In this document: one piece after another, positions 43,980 through 53,960 of the stretch
Numbering within the stretch: position 1 is the stretch's first letter
Layout of the letters: each line of letters starts with the position of its first letter
Assembly (NCBI GenBank): GCA_026182355.1
Contig: JAPFBL010001617.1
Location: 1,798,001-1,862,000 of the forward strand
Reading direction: 5' to 3'
DNA from: Hermatobates lingyangjiaoensis
Lineage: Eukaryota > Arthropoda > Insecta > Hemiptera > Hermatobatidae
DNA length: 64,000 nucleotides
Made by a program: the position numbers and the translations under genes
The notes under the pieces: model-generated
Seen by the model: the letters and a program-made list of their open reading frames with translations, nothing else
Databases searched by the model: none
What the model was told of the DNA's origin: nothing

Positions 43980-44545
43980 TCTAAAGAAAATTTCCAACAG
44001 AGACAAAATACTTATCTGAGTGTTGATTCTGTAACATCTGACGACGAAGACGAAAAAATGAACTACCCGATGGAGTTCATTTAACTCGCCTACACCTTCT
44101 GAAATGCCTCCACATCGGTTGAACCTTAAGGTTGGATCCATTATAATGCTACTGAGAAATCTCTCAATTACGCTGGGTCTTTGCAATGGAACACGCTTAG
44201 AGGCCCTTGAGCTCCACGACCCAGCATTGTACCCTTCATTAGCAGCGGATCATATGGTAACGATCCAGTATTAATTCCAAGAATCAAACTCAATCAAAGT
44301 GATGTCAACATCCCATTCGTTCTACACCTCTCAATCCCAGTGACTCTTTCATATTACATTACAATCAATAAAGCTCAGACAAACTTTCGATAAGGTTGGC
44401 ATATTCCTGCCGCAGCCTGTACTCACTCACACACAACTTTATGTAACTTTTTCATGAGTGAGAGCCATGAGTAGCGTTCGAGTTGAGGTACGACCTAAAA
44501 ATGATTCCACTCATAGACGTAGGAGAAGAACTACATTCACAAGGA
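43980..44545 (+). pseudogene. PIF1-type helicase carboxyl end, second lineage
   Basis: The plus strand gives, over several frames, SVTSDDEDEKMNYPMEFI, SEMPPHRLNLKVGSIIMLLR, LGLCNGTRLEALEL, ITINKAQTNFRKVGIFLPQP and VLTHTQLYVTF, then RAMSSVRVEV. This is the full PIF1 end-domain order (YP-EF, MPPH-L-LK-GS-IMLLRNL, LCNGTRL, TINK-Q-TF-KVGI-LP, THGQLYVA-SRV). It is clearly different from the 39603 family. Stops, frameshifts and the loss of G in INKAQTN make it inactive. It probably came from an autonomous Helitron or a captured PIF1. Confidence 0.82.
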
Positions 44546-45065
44546 ATACTGTTTAATTTGACCTTTTTTTCCAAGCATACCTTACTCTACAACAGTTATA
44601 TGATAGGTGTATTTGGATCGCTGCCTTAAATATTTTGGCATCACTTCAAACATCGAATGTGGGATGTACGTTAAGAATGTTTAAAGAAGTTTGTATTCGG
44701 TTAATTCATAATATAATCTTGAAGTGTTGCATTCATTAGCTAACATATACTTTGCTTTATAATGGTAATACACATTATAGTGTTTGTCAAATGGTAATAC
44801 ACATTTAATACCCATTCAAAAAATGTTAAGTAGTTCTACACCATCAATTTTTTTCGACTAAATTATTACTAAAGAATATATTGTACAACTTACTTCTTTT
44901 AGTCAGATATTCGATTAATAAAACAGAGTCTAAGGGAATAAGAGAGAGTGTGGGAAAGAGAGAGTGTGAGAGCGAGGAAAAAACAAGTGACTGCATAGAG
45001 CAGATACAGCAAGAGCTATGGTCTAAGAGTAAGGTATTCAGTTGGGTTTGCTTGTCCTAACTCGA
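44546..45065. other. No feature recognised
   Basis: This is AT-rich sequence with a GA-rich patch at 44940-44985. Confidence 0.5.
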
Positions 45066-45074
45066 TGGTGCTAC

Positions 45075-45232
45075 TCGACTGGTATATATATATATCACAG
45101 AAACTGGAGAGGGGTTCAAAGAAATTAGACATTGAAGGAAGTCAACTCCACTATAACGTCATTAGCGAAGAGCAAGCAACTTCATAGTTACGCCTGAAAA
45201 AGAATAACTAACAACTAAAATGGTTGTCGACT

Positions 45233-45276
<44 letters not shown>

Positions 45277-45420
45277 ATATATATATCACAGAAACTGGAG
45301 AGGGGTTCAAAGAAATTAGACATTGAAGGAAGTCAACTCCACTATAACGTCATTAGCGAAGAGCAAGCAACTTCTTAGTTACGCCTGAAAAAGAATAACT
45401 AACAATTAAAATGGTTGTCA
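45075..45420 (+). repeat. 191-bp tandem repeat with (TA)n spacer
   Basis: Two 133-bp copies (45096-45228 and 45287-45419) differ at about two bases. Each is preceded by a (TA)n run, the second about 55 bp long. Each copy ends cctgaaaaagaataactaac followed by taaaatggttgtc. This recalls the end of a hammerhead-bearing unit (CTGA..., GAAAC, GTTGTC) in decayed form. The sequence gctactcg before the first TA run resembles the one by 12690. Confidence 0.75.
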
Positions 45421-46213
45421 AACCATGTTTGATTGTGGTTGAAATTATCTCATTTGTGTAAAAATATTTAGCAAACTGAGTTATTTTGGCACCACTCTGA
45501 TCTTAAAACAATTGATTCGTGCCTTTGCACAATGATTTGATATGGTAATCGAAAGCATTCCTGTTCTATCCAAGATAGAAAAAGAGAGGAATTCACGTAG
45601 CTTAGAGATCTGGTTTAATGTAAACATAGATAATTTCACAACTACGATTAAACTTGATTGGCAGTTTATCAAGCAGTATAATCAGAAATAAATAAATTAT
45701 TTAATGCATTAAACACCTGCTTTTAGTTTAGAACGTACTTCTCGTATAAATGAATTTTTATTCTTCAAAGGAAAAGTAGATTAATATGCCTATGTCTAGG
45801 GTAATAAACTGAACACTCACTATTCTAGCATACATTCAGAACTAAATATGAAACGGTGCTTGGACTATAATAACGGAAAGAAAATCATTTGTTCCTCATA
45901 GCGGCAATGCTTCAAAAACTTTGAAGCCAATCGTTACAGCCTAAGTGTGCTCCTACAGTCAAAAAACTGAATATGCAATGATAAAGAAGATTAAAAACGG
46001 TCTCACAAAAACACTTCTTATCTGTTATCCTTGAGCAAAGTAAAACAAATATAAATCTATAATCAATGTGTTAATGCACTCACATACAAAATATGAGACC
46101 ATAGATTATAACAAAATGATACTCTATGACCAAAAATTGATCATTAAGCAATAAAAGATAGGAGTTAACACTAATGTAGTTAATATAGAGTAACTAACGT
46201 AGAGTGCTACATA
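45421..46213. other. No feature recognised
   Basis: This is AT-rich sequence. The minus frame at 45481-45672 has no recognisable content. Confidence 0.5.
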
Positions 46214-47668
46214 TAAAAATCTCGAGTGGCCTGCACTCAACTTTACTATAAGTAAACTTAATATCAATGTTCTTGGGTATATAATATATAATGTCTCATT
46301 TAAGCATAATGTAAACATTTAAATGGGAGATGCTTATTAGTCTTTCATTTCTGAGGTAGTACAGATAGTGATTGATCGACTTATCAATATATAAGCTTAT
46401 TTTTGTACATCTCACAGGTGATGCAATAATCTCATTAGTATAACTACAGCAGTAATAACATTTTTGAAAAGCCAAAGTGAAAATTTCTTGATACGAAATA
46501 ATCTCCTACAAGAGAACATGGCATTTGTTCAAATAGCTAGTGGATTTCTTACATCGCTTACTTGGTTTTTTTGACCTCTTTCTACATTGAATATTTAAAT
46601 CAGAAAAGTACTCTTATTTTCTCTGAAAATCATCATAAACATCCAAGAAAAAATGTCGTTTTAAGATAATTTATAATTAAGGATATACAATAATTACGTT
46701 TATAATCTTCAAACGAAAGATTTCCATTTTGAATTATGTTTTACATTTTTGGTCTTTTATAGAATTATTATATTGGGAATTTTATACCTTCTTAGTATTT
46801 ATTCAAATCATTTTCCTAACCCTTTGTCAAAAATCATATATACCAATTTTCTCTGAGTCTTATACTCTGTTATAAGCTTGCTATGAATGTATATTGAGAA
46901 AAAATATATTAGTAATTAACCAGTTTACATACTGAACTCCAATTCGAAGCTATATATATTCTATGCTATATAATTTAAATCATTTATAGTTGGGAGCTTC
47001 TAATTTTGAAAATAATAAATATGAACTACCAGACTAGAATAGTCTAATTTTATCTCAGTGGTTTTGCTCAAAAAATTTCTAAGTCAATGTAAACATTGTA
47101 AAAAAATATCAAAAATTCGACAAGTATAGCAGGTGATCCCTTAGTTTAGAATAAACAAACAGTTTTTATAGCTGTAATGCTCTTTTCCATAATTGAAACT
47201 TCATGAATTTTTTTTATCAATTGCTTATTTTGTGTTCCATTTTTGGTCAAATTTTCATTAGTTTTTAATGAGCCGTTTAGCGTCAAAAAACATTTTCTGA
47301 AAATAGAAATCGCACTTTAACGCCCCTTTGGTGAATGTAATTTTGAAAACAATTATCTCAAATCATTTTTCATATAATGTTCTATTTTTATGCATAGTTT
47401 CATTTTGATCCGTCAAACTGTATGACTTGTATCGCTCTCAGAAGCATTGAGATTGAATTATAAGTCAAAGTTTTTACATTTTATTGAAAAAAATATTTCC
47501 CGTTGTTTTAAAATTCTGAATATATTTTTTGTTTGTTCCATTTGTAACATCAAAGATAATGCCGAAATTTCAAAACTCTAGAGTTATCAGTTTAGGAAAA
47601 AAAAATTTTAAAAAACGGTTTTTGGCAAAAAAAGTGACTTTCCCGTCATGCATAATTCTTCCCAAACA
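46214..47668 (+). repeat. Element A copy, 5' three-quarters
   Basis: It begins aaaaatctcgagtggcctgc and follows the family through all internal blocks to ttcccgtcatgcataattct and cccaaacaa. At about 47668 it passes directly into a PIF1 helicase coding fragment. The last 350 bp of the family, including the 3' terminus, are missing. Confidence 0.85.
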
Positions 47669-47846
47669 AAAGAGATTTTCTACAGCATTTGTCATGACAA
47701 TTTTAAAGTCTCAAGGAGATACTCTACAGAAAGTTTCAGTTCATTTATGTAAAACAGTATTTCAACATGGCCAATTGCATGCTGCTCTCAGTTGTGTCAA
47801 ACAGAAAGAAATTATTAAAGTTTTTTTTGGAAAATTCAAATTGTAG
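47669..47846 (+). pseudogene. PIF1-type helicase last 58 codons
   Basis: The frame reads QKRFSTAFVMTILKSQGDTL, QKVSVHLCKTVFQHGQLHAA and LSCVKQKEIIKVFF, then a stop. It is the helicase carboxyl end (FAMTINKSQGQTLxKVGVYL...FSHGQLYVALSRV). It is well preserved and open to its natural stop. It joins element A in mid-copy, so the frame has no start of its own. The 3' flank continues to a Helitron terminus at 47975. Confidence 0.85.
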
Positions 47847-47975
47847 AAAAAATATAAATAAAGAGAACTGTCTTATAAATATGTACATTAGAAATGAATT
47901 AATTTAGAGTTTATCTGCATTTACATGAACATGATTGCATTGAAAAGGTGTTAGATGACCCAACATCTAATCTAG
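47847..47975 (+). mobile_element. Helitron 3' end with hairpin and CTAG
   Basis: It is the continuation of the helicase fragment. The hairpin ttagatg acccaa catctaa (seven pairs) is followed by tCTAG and then T. This is a textbook Helitron 3' terminus. The same flank occurs at 43250-43363. Confidence 0.8.
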
Positions 47976-48250
47976 TATAATAGTAATCTAGTATATATAT
48001 AAAGGGAAGAAAATAAAATGAAATTAAAAAAAATAATTATAATAGTAGTAATACAAATCATAAAAAAAATTACAACTATAATCAATATAAAATAATATTA
48101 AATAAATATATTAAAATAAAAAATAAAATAAATGTATACAAAATTAAATTAGATTAAAAAATAATACGATACACAAATAAAAAAACTGAAAAAGAAAAAA
48201 TAACAAAAATATAAAAGTATTATTAATTTGGTTATTAAGGATTAGGTCCA
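47976..48250. other. AT-only low-complexity sequence
   Basis: Nearly pure A/T with many aaataa blocks. I see no gene or repeat family. Confidence 0.6.
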
Positions 48251-48254
48251 AAAT

Positions 48255-49335
48255 TAATAACTTCTGATTACAAGCCAACGTTTCACCGAAATTTGTTTGA
48301 CATTCAATAAAAACAATGTATTCAAATAATTAGTACTATTATAAACAAACTCTGAAAGTAAATACCTCCAGAGAATATCAAAAAACAGAAATCAAAAACA
48401 CAATAAGCAACAAGCACAAACAAAGTAAAAGAAAACTAAAAATGAACAATGTTACTGTTTTTATGGGCAGATGTGTTTCTAATATAATTACTTTTAATAT
48501 TATCATGGTTAAAACAATGTCAAAGCAAAATAACCTGCAAAATAACTCTGCGAGGATACAACCACGAATATTCAAAAAAACAGAAACCAAAAAAACAATA
48601 TAAGTAACAATATAAATAACCAAAAATAAACGAATACAGGGCAAAACAAAAAATATACAAAGTTATAACCTTATTGAAAGAACTATTCAACGCATTATCC
48701 ACATCTCTTCTTTTTGTAATATGTATTATCAAAAATGAATTGAATTTACATGGAAATTAGTTTTATAAACGAGCATACATGATATGTTCATCAACTCCAT
48801 TATAAAGGATACCCCATTATAACCGACACGAAATAGAGGGAGGTTACATAACCATATATAACCCCCCCCCCCCCCCAAACCGCCACCAAGTTCAAACAAT
48901 GGCTATGTAATAAGGTTCAAAATAAAAGCAGATTAAATAAAAGGAACAGAAAAAGGTGAACATTGAAACATTAAATAAAGGAAATAACATTACATACTTG
49001 TTTACAGACCACTACAATAGATTAAAATAAATTAAATTAAGATGAGCTATATGAGATCTCTCGCTACAGGCCGTTAGAACTTCCATTTTATTGACCATTT
49101 CTTTTTTTCATGTTCCAGTATTCAGTGTCTCAAACGTAAAAGAATGTCCCATGGTGCATACAAGTCCCGCAGGTGAGCAAACTGTTTTATTGTGTCTGAT
49201 ATCATTCTTATGTTAGATTATTATCCTGTTTTTTAAATATTGGCTGGTTTGTCCGGTATATACTATATCACAATCTGAATATTTTACTGAGTAGATAACA
49301 TTACTGTTACTATTATTGGCAATACAACCCTTCAA
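48255..49335 (-). mobile_element. Penelope-like element, 3' part, minus strand
   Basis: The minus strand near 49210-49320 encodes NVIYSVKYSDCDIVYTGQTS, then QYLKNRI. This is the GIY-YIG nuclease start with the YTGQTS form of the YIG motif intact. After a frameshift, HSFTFE and MVNKMEVLTACSE follow near 49080-49150. At about 48285 the minus strand has cggtgaaacgttggcttg, similar to the 3' end at 26725. No RT is present. The open frames at 48378-48732 are artefacts of AT-rich sequence. A run of 15 C lies at 48862-48876. Confidence 0.72.
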
Positions 49336-50756
49336 TTTTGTAAATATGAAGTTGTTAAGTGTATTCTGGTTTTTCTGTGCAATTTACAATCAATTTGATT
49401 AGATAATACTTTTTTCAATTGCTCGAATAATCTATTAATATAAATGATACCCCTATATTTATTAGATATCTGCATATAACTAGGATGATATTCATCAATA
49501 TGTGGTGTGTTAATGAAGCGTGTATTGTCTGCGCGTGCAGTATTTCTGAATGTAGGTGTTTGGCGAGATGAGTGTGTTATGGTTTCTATTACCTACTTAC
49601 TTTTACCTACATAGTCTTATCGTAGTGAGACTTTCTCTAACCTTCTATAAATAAAATTCTAACCTTATAAACATATAAGAAACTATAACTCTAAGTATAT
49701 TAAGAAGTTAGAGTATAACTCTAACCTTCTTAAAAAATTTTATGAAATGGTTTTATGTCTTCAAAAATATCTATAAGTTGGAAATAGAAGCTCACCTCAC
49801 CAAGTTAGATATCGTTAAATCATTCAAAAATTGAAATTATGTTAATGTTGCTTGATCCGTGTTCAATACCTAACATTTCTTGCATCTATTACCTTTGACG
49901 GTACATTCGAAAATAATGTGGTTCAAATAATTGGCATTTTCAAAAATTGGGAATTCCAATATGGCCAGACCAGTGGAATGTACATAAATACTGTAGGACC
50001 TTCTCGTCGTTTATATGAGATAATGGAAACAATGTATCTCTGTTATCTGACCACCACAACCGCTTACGACCTTCCTTCCTTCCAAAGTTCTCATAGTATA
50101 ACCAACGGACTCATTGAACAGAATTTGCTCTGTTAAAACATTTACGTTCGTATATTCAAGTATGATTGTAATGTGTATTTACTTATTAATTTATATTGTA
50201 AGCATGCAATCAGTTTCGTCACCTAAGTCTGACCATCTGGACAGTTGTTTTATATGCAATGAATGGTAAGATTATAAAATATGACCATTGATAAAAGGAA
50301 AATGGACACCAGGAATCTGAGCGTAAGATGATAACATGGCGCGTCAGGCGTTGTTGGCAGCTTCCTTGGAGGAAAGGAGTGGTACCGAACATTCTTTCGA
50401 TCTTGGCCCATCGCACATCCAACAGCCATCAATGTTTAATATCAAATACAGGAAAGTGGGTCAAAAGGGTTTCTTGTTTACAAAATCTTTAAATCCGGAT
50501 ATCCTTATTTCACAGAGTCCATAAACCAGCATCTATTAGTTCATTTCAATATTAAGGCCCTTTGATTATATTTGAGTCTAAAAAATATAAAAAACTCACA
50601 TAGTTTAGAAAAAACTTAAAAATAGTATTTCTGCAAAAACTTAATTAAACACAGTTTTGATAAATCAGTTTCTAAATTTATCGAAAAATTAAATCTTGTG
50701 ACAAAAACATACTTCACGCAAAATCATGGAGTCTAATGAAAAAATAAGAGGAAGTT
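49336..50756. other. No feature recognised
   Basis: The plus frame at 49852-50136 (94 codons) has no domain that I know. The rest is AT-rich. Confidence 0.45.
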
Positions 50757-50826
50757 TTATACACACAGTGTAGTGTGTAGTGTGTGTGTGAGTGTGTGTA
50801 TGTGTGAGTGAGTGTGTGTAGTGTCT

Positions 50827-51118
50827 CTACAGCAGTGTGTGTGTAGACTGACTGTACAGCAGGCTATCAACATAAGTGTTTGGAATATACTGGTATGAGA
50901 GCTGTAAAGTTTGATCTTCACACGCTTCTTTGGCCATTTGGTCAGCCATTTCATTCCCAGGCTCACCTGAGTGAGCCTTCACTTTGCTGAATACCACTTT
51001 GCATTGAATATAAGTAAGGATCAAACGGATTTTCTCTATAATATATGAATAATTACTATAGTTGTTAAGTAGATCTAGTGTTACTTGACTGTCAGTCAAT
51101 ATGTATCTGTCCATGAAT
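50827..51118 (-). pseudogene. LINE RNase H domain, second half
   Basis: It carries YILTDSQVTLDLLNN (third acidic residue) and VFSKVKAHSGEPGNEMADQM (the H loop and last aspartate). It would remove template RNA after reverse transcription. A one-base shift at about 51115 separates it from the first half in the adjacent frame. It ends NTYVDSLLYSQSTHTLL at a stop inside the TG-rich tract. Confidence 0.88.
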
Positions 51119-51385
51119 AACGGGGTTGTTGGTTGGCGGGACTAAATGTTCACTGGACAGCCACTCAAGAGCTTTGCATATGGCTACTTGCTCTGCTTGG
51201 TTATTTGAACATTTCTTTGCCAGTTTATACTTCCTACATTCGAGTATTGCACTACCTTGATAGGCCAAAAAAGCACACCCTACCGTGTCACGTATCTTGC
51301 TGCCATCGGTATATATGTTCAGCGACGAATTAGAAGACAGTAGATGTTTTCTTAGAACTATAACAGGTACTTTTGCTGGATGCAT
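51092..51385 (-). pseudogene. LINE RNase H domain, first half
   Basis: LNIYTDGSKI (first aspartate) and NNQAEQVAICKALEWL (glutamate) mark the RNase H fold. It is in the same frame as the RT and follows it directly after a single TGA codon at 51386-51388, so the two were one protein before that nonsense change. The end of this open frame is out of register beyond the shift near 51115. Confidence 0.88.
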
Positions 51386-52672
51386 TCACTTGCTCAATTT
51401 GACTGGTCTTTCTAGAATTAGTGGCTCTTCGGTGTCGATACCATACATTATTTTGTACTTACGATACATTTCATTTAGTTTAATGTCAATGGGAACGATA
51501 TTAGCTATAGTGCAAGCAGCATTGTGTGATATCGTCCTGAATCCTTTAATAATCCTCAGCAAAAACAATCTTTGGATTCTCCTAAATTTTATTACAGTAT
51601 ACTTTCTTCTTAGGCCTTTGAACCATACTGCCAAACCATATGATAATAAAGGGATAAATACACCATCATAGATAATCTTTAGTGCCTCGCTTGAGGAACC
51701 CCAGTAGATCTTGGCAGAACGGCTCAATTGATTTACTAGTTGGATACTCCTTTCGGTTATAAATTTTATATGGTTATTCCAGGTCCACCTAGCATCCAAA
51801 AGTACTCCCAGATACTTCATCTCCTGGACCATCTTTAACTTCTGGCAATTTAGGAAAACAGAAACTTCATTGTGCTTCCTTCTACTAACCAACATGGCAT
51901 TTGATTTCTGGGTGTTAAAAACTGCTTTATTTTTACTTGACCAGCGTTCTACTCTCTGCATGCAGAGATTTTCTGAACACTCAACGCCCAACTCGTCATC
52001 TCCTTCCACAGCAATCAGCAAATCATCTGCGAATGAAACGGCTAGTGTCCCTTGAGGAAAGTTTTCTTTCAGGAGAGAATCATATTGGATAATCCAAAAA
52101 CCTGGACCACAACAAGATCCCTGAGGGCATCTCTTAGTGGCACTCCTGGAAAAGCTCAAAGTGTTTGTTTTTATTGTAGCTTGTCTGTTTGAAAAGTAAT
52201 TCTTGCTGAGCATATACAGGTTTCGTGGGCAGATGAATTGTTTAAGTTGGCTTAGGACTGCCGGCCACCAGGCAGCGTCGAACGCCCCTCTGACATCTAG
52301 CGCTATTAGTAAAACGATGCGCTTTTTTCTCAAGGCACTTTCAACAAAGTCCTTTACTGACATGATGGCATCCACTGTGTTCTTTTGTGGTGTGAAACAA
52401 TATTGCCTATTACTTAACAAATCATTTTTATATAAATGATGCATTATCCTGTTTATTAGAAGCTTTTCCAGGATCTTCCCCCACACTGATATCAAGCTGA
52501 TGGGTCTGTATTTACATACTTGTGCATCCTCCCCTTTTCCCGGCTTCACCACAGACAATATGCATGATCTCTTCCAGCAAGACGGGAAGACATAATACTC
52601 TGATTTATATTGGGCTCTTAGTAGGTCGTTATTGTATGTTCTTTGGTATTTTCTTCTTTTCTTTTTGGTCAT
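51386..52672 (-). pseudogene. LINE reverse transcriptase
   Basis: This is a 428-codon frame with all core RT motifs. They are PGKGEDAQVCKYRPISLISV (finger), VLLIALDVRGAFDAAWWPAV (motif A), KRCPQGSCCGPGFWIIQYDS (motif B, with CCGPG instead of the usual VLGP), SFADDLLIAV (motif C, FADD), and MKYLGVLLDARWTW (motif E region). Catalytic aspartates are intact. The start shown is only the first methionine after a frameshift; the native protein continued upstream into the endonuclease. It ends at one premature TGA before RNase H. It primes cDNA synthesis at the nicked chromosomal site. Confidence 0.93.
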
Positions 52673-52694
52673 TTTACGCAGAGCAGTTAACTCA

Positions 52695-53262
52695 TTATTC
52701 CACCAGCTGACTGATTTTGTTTCCTTTTTTATTTTTCTTAACTTTCGGCACTCTTTCGTTACAAATACTTTCCACTATTCTCATGAATTGTTCGACGGAC
52801 ATATCCAGATCAGAAGTGCTTTCTATGTGTGCTGACATAGTTTTATCAATTTCTTTTTCATCACTGTTGTCATGTTTGTGACCTCCGCAAAATAAGTTTA
52901 ATTTAGTTATTAATGACTGCTTGAATTCATTCCAATTTGTTTTGAAAGTGTCATATTTGTAACAACTGTTATTTAAGTCATTAAAAATATCGTGTTTATT
53001 TAAATAGATATCGAAAGTAATAAAATTATGGTCGGAGGCACTCTCGTCTTCACTAACTTGCCAGTTGTCTGTCAGATTGAGCATGTCGTAGTTTGTGAGG
53101 GTAAGGTCAATGTTGCTAGAACTGCGTTGTGTTTCGAACGTATACTTACTACCGTACGAGTTATTGTTCAGCACAAATAAACTACTAGAATGAATCCATT
53201 CTTCCAAACAAGCACCACGCACTTTATTCACACACACACCAAATATGGGCTTCTTCAGAGGC
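52695..53262 (-). pseudogene. LINE endonuclease, carboxyl part
   Basis: GACLEEWIHSSSLFVLNNNS, then SNIDLTLTNYDML and ESASDHNFITFDI, are the second half of an apurinic-type (EEP) endonuclease. They include the SDH catalytic motif near 53030 and the NIDLTL strand. The first half with the N and E active-site residues is absent. The part upstream of about 53262 in the same open frame belongs to the neighbouring Penelope-like remnant. A frameshift near 52690 separates it from the RT. Confidence 0.85.
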
Positions 53263-53960
53263 TCATAGAGTGAGGTCTTTGCAGTCAAGGGGGATTTGTC
53301 GCAGAATCGGAAACCTGTAGCATTCATTAAAGAGGTGACCGTGGCTATTGGTATATATGGTTGTTGACTGAAGCTCTGTGATGGTTCATACAGAGGCTAA
53401 GCTTGGTGGATGCTTGGCCTAAGTAGAACAAATCACACTTGGTACACTCCAAACGGTACATAGTTTTTGGATGTACACGAGCGGTCAATAGGAACATGAT
53501 AGGGTGTGTTATGGGAGGGAGCTGTGAAGTGTGGTTGGGGATTGATAATGGGACAGGTAAGGCAACCTTAACGTGAGCACAGTTTCGCTCCCGAGAGCAA
53601 ACAGCTAGCCCTCGTGGAGGTTAGATTCCTGTGCGAGAGAAAATTACCAAGGTTGGGAGGGCATCTATAGGATAGACTTGGGGGATTAGGAAAGGTTCTG
53701 GAGGTGACCGGGGAAGAGGATAAGATCGGGAAAAGTTCTTTGATGATCGTACCCAGTCTACGGATACCTGAGAAGTAGATGGTGATAAGGTAGGGAGACC
53801 CAGAGGAAGAGGAAGAGGCCGATGTAGGATTGTGTGGAGTCGTGGCAGAAACCAGTCTTCTTGTTAGGAAGGGAGAGGGTAACCTCGCTCAACAAATTTA
53901 CTTTTTAAGTCTGTTACAAATGCGGTTAATTCAAATGGAGAGGGATCTAGGAATGGATTT
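53263..53960 (-). pseudogene. Second Penelope-like remnant with GIY-YIG domain
   Basis: On the minus strand, GCLTCPIINPQPHFTAPSHN and RSCTSKN lead into YRLECTKCDLFYLGQASTKL and MNHHRASVNN, then YIPIATVTSLMNATGFRFCD. The C-x2-C linker, the CTSKN lead, the FYLGQ form of YIG and the N-x-HR-x2-VN block fit the GIY-YIG module of Penelope-like or related retroelements. Upstream, VERGYP near 53880 fits the end of the RT. Stops and frameshifts are frequent. It is a different lineage from 25850 and 49210. Confidence 0.65.

Larger units (their letters stand above)
50757..53260 (-). mobile_element. R1/LOA-type LINE, 5'-truncated, minus strand, about 2.5 kb
   Basis: In order on the minus strand are the end of an endonuclease, a full reverse transcriptase and an RNase H domain. 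ORF1 and the start of the endonuclease are missing, so reverse transcription stopped early. The 3' end lies in a TG/TGAG-rich tract (50757-50845). There is one nonsense codon and two frameshifts, fewer than in other LINE remnants here. Motif style (GAFDxAWWPAVL, CPQGSxxGP) points to the R1/LOA group. The 5' end abuts a Penelope-like remnant. Confidence 0.9.

Noticed and set aside
48378..48732. Leucine/phenylalanine-rich minus frames resembling membrane proteins
   Set aside because: Hydrophobic translation is expected from A/T-only sequence. They overlap each other in different frames and lie within a Penelope remnant region.
51285..51671. 128-codon plus-strand open frame
   Set aside because: It is antisense to the LINE reverse transcriptase and RNase H.
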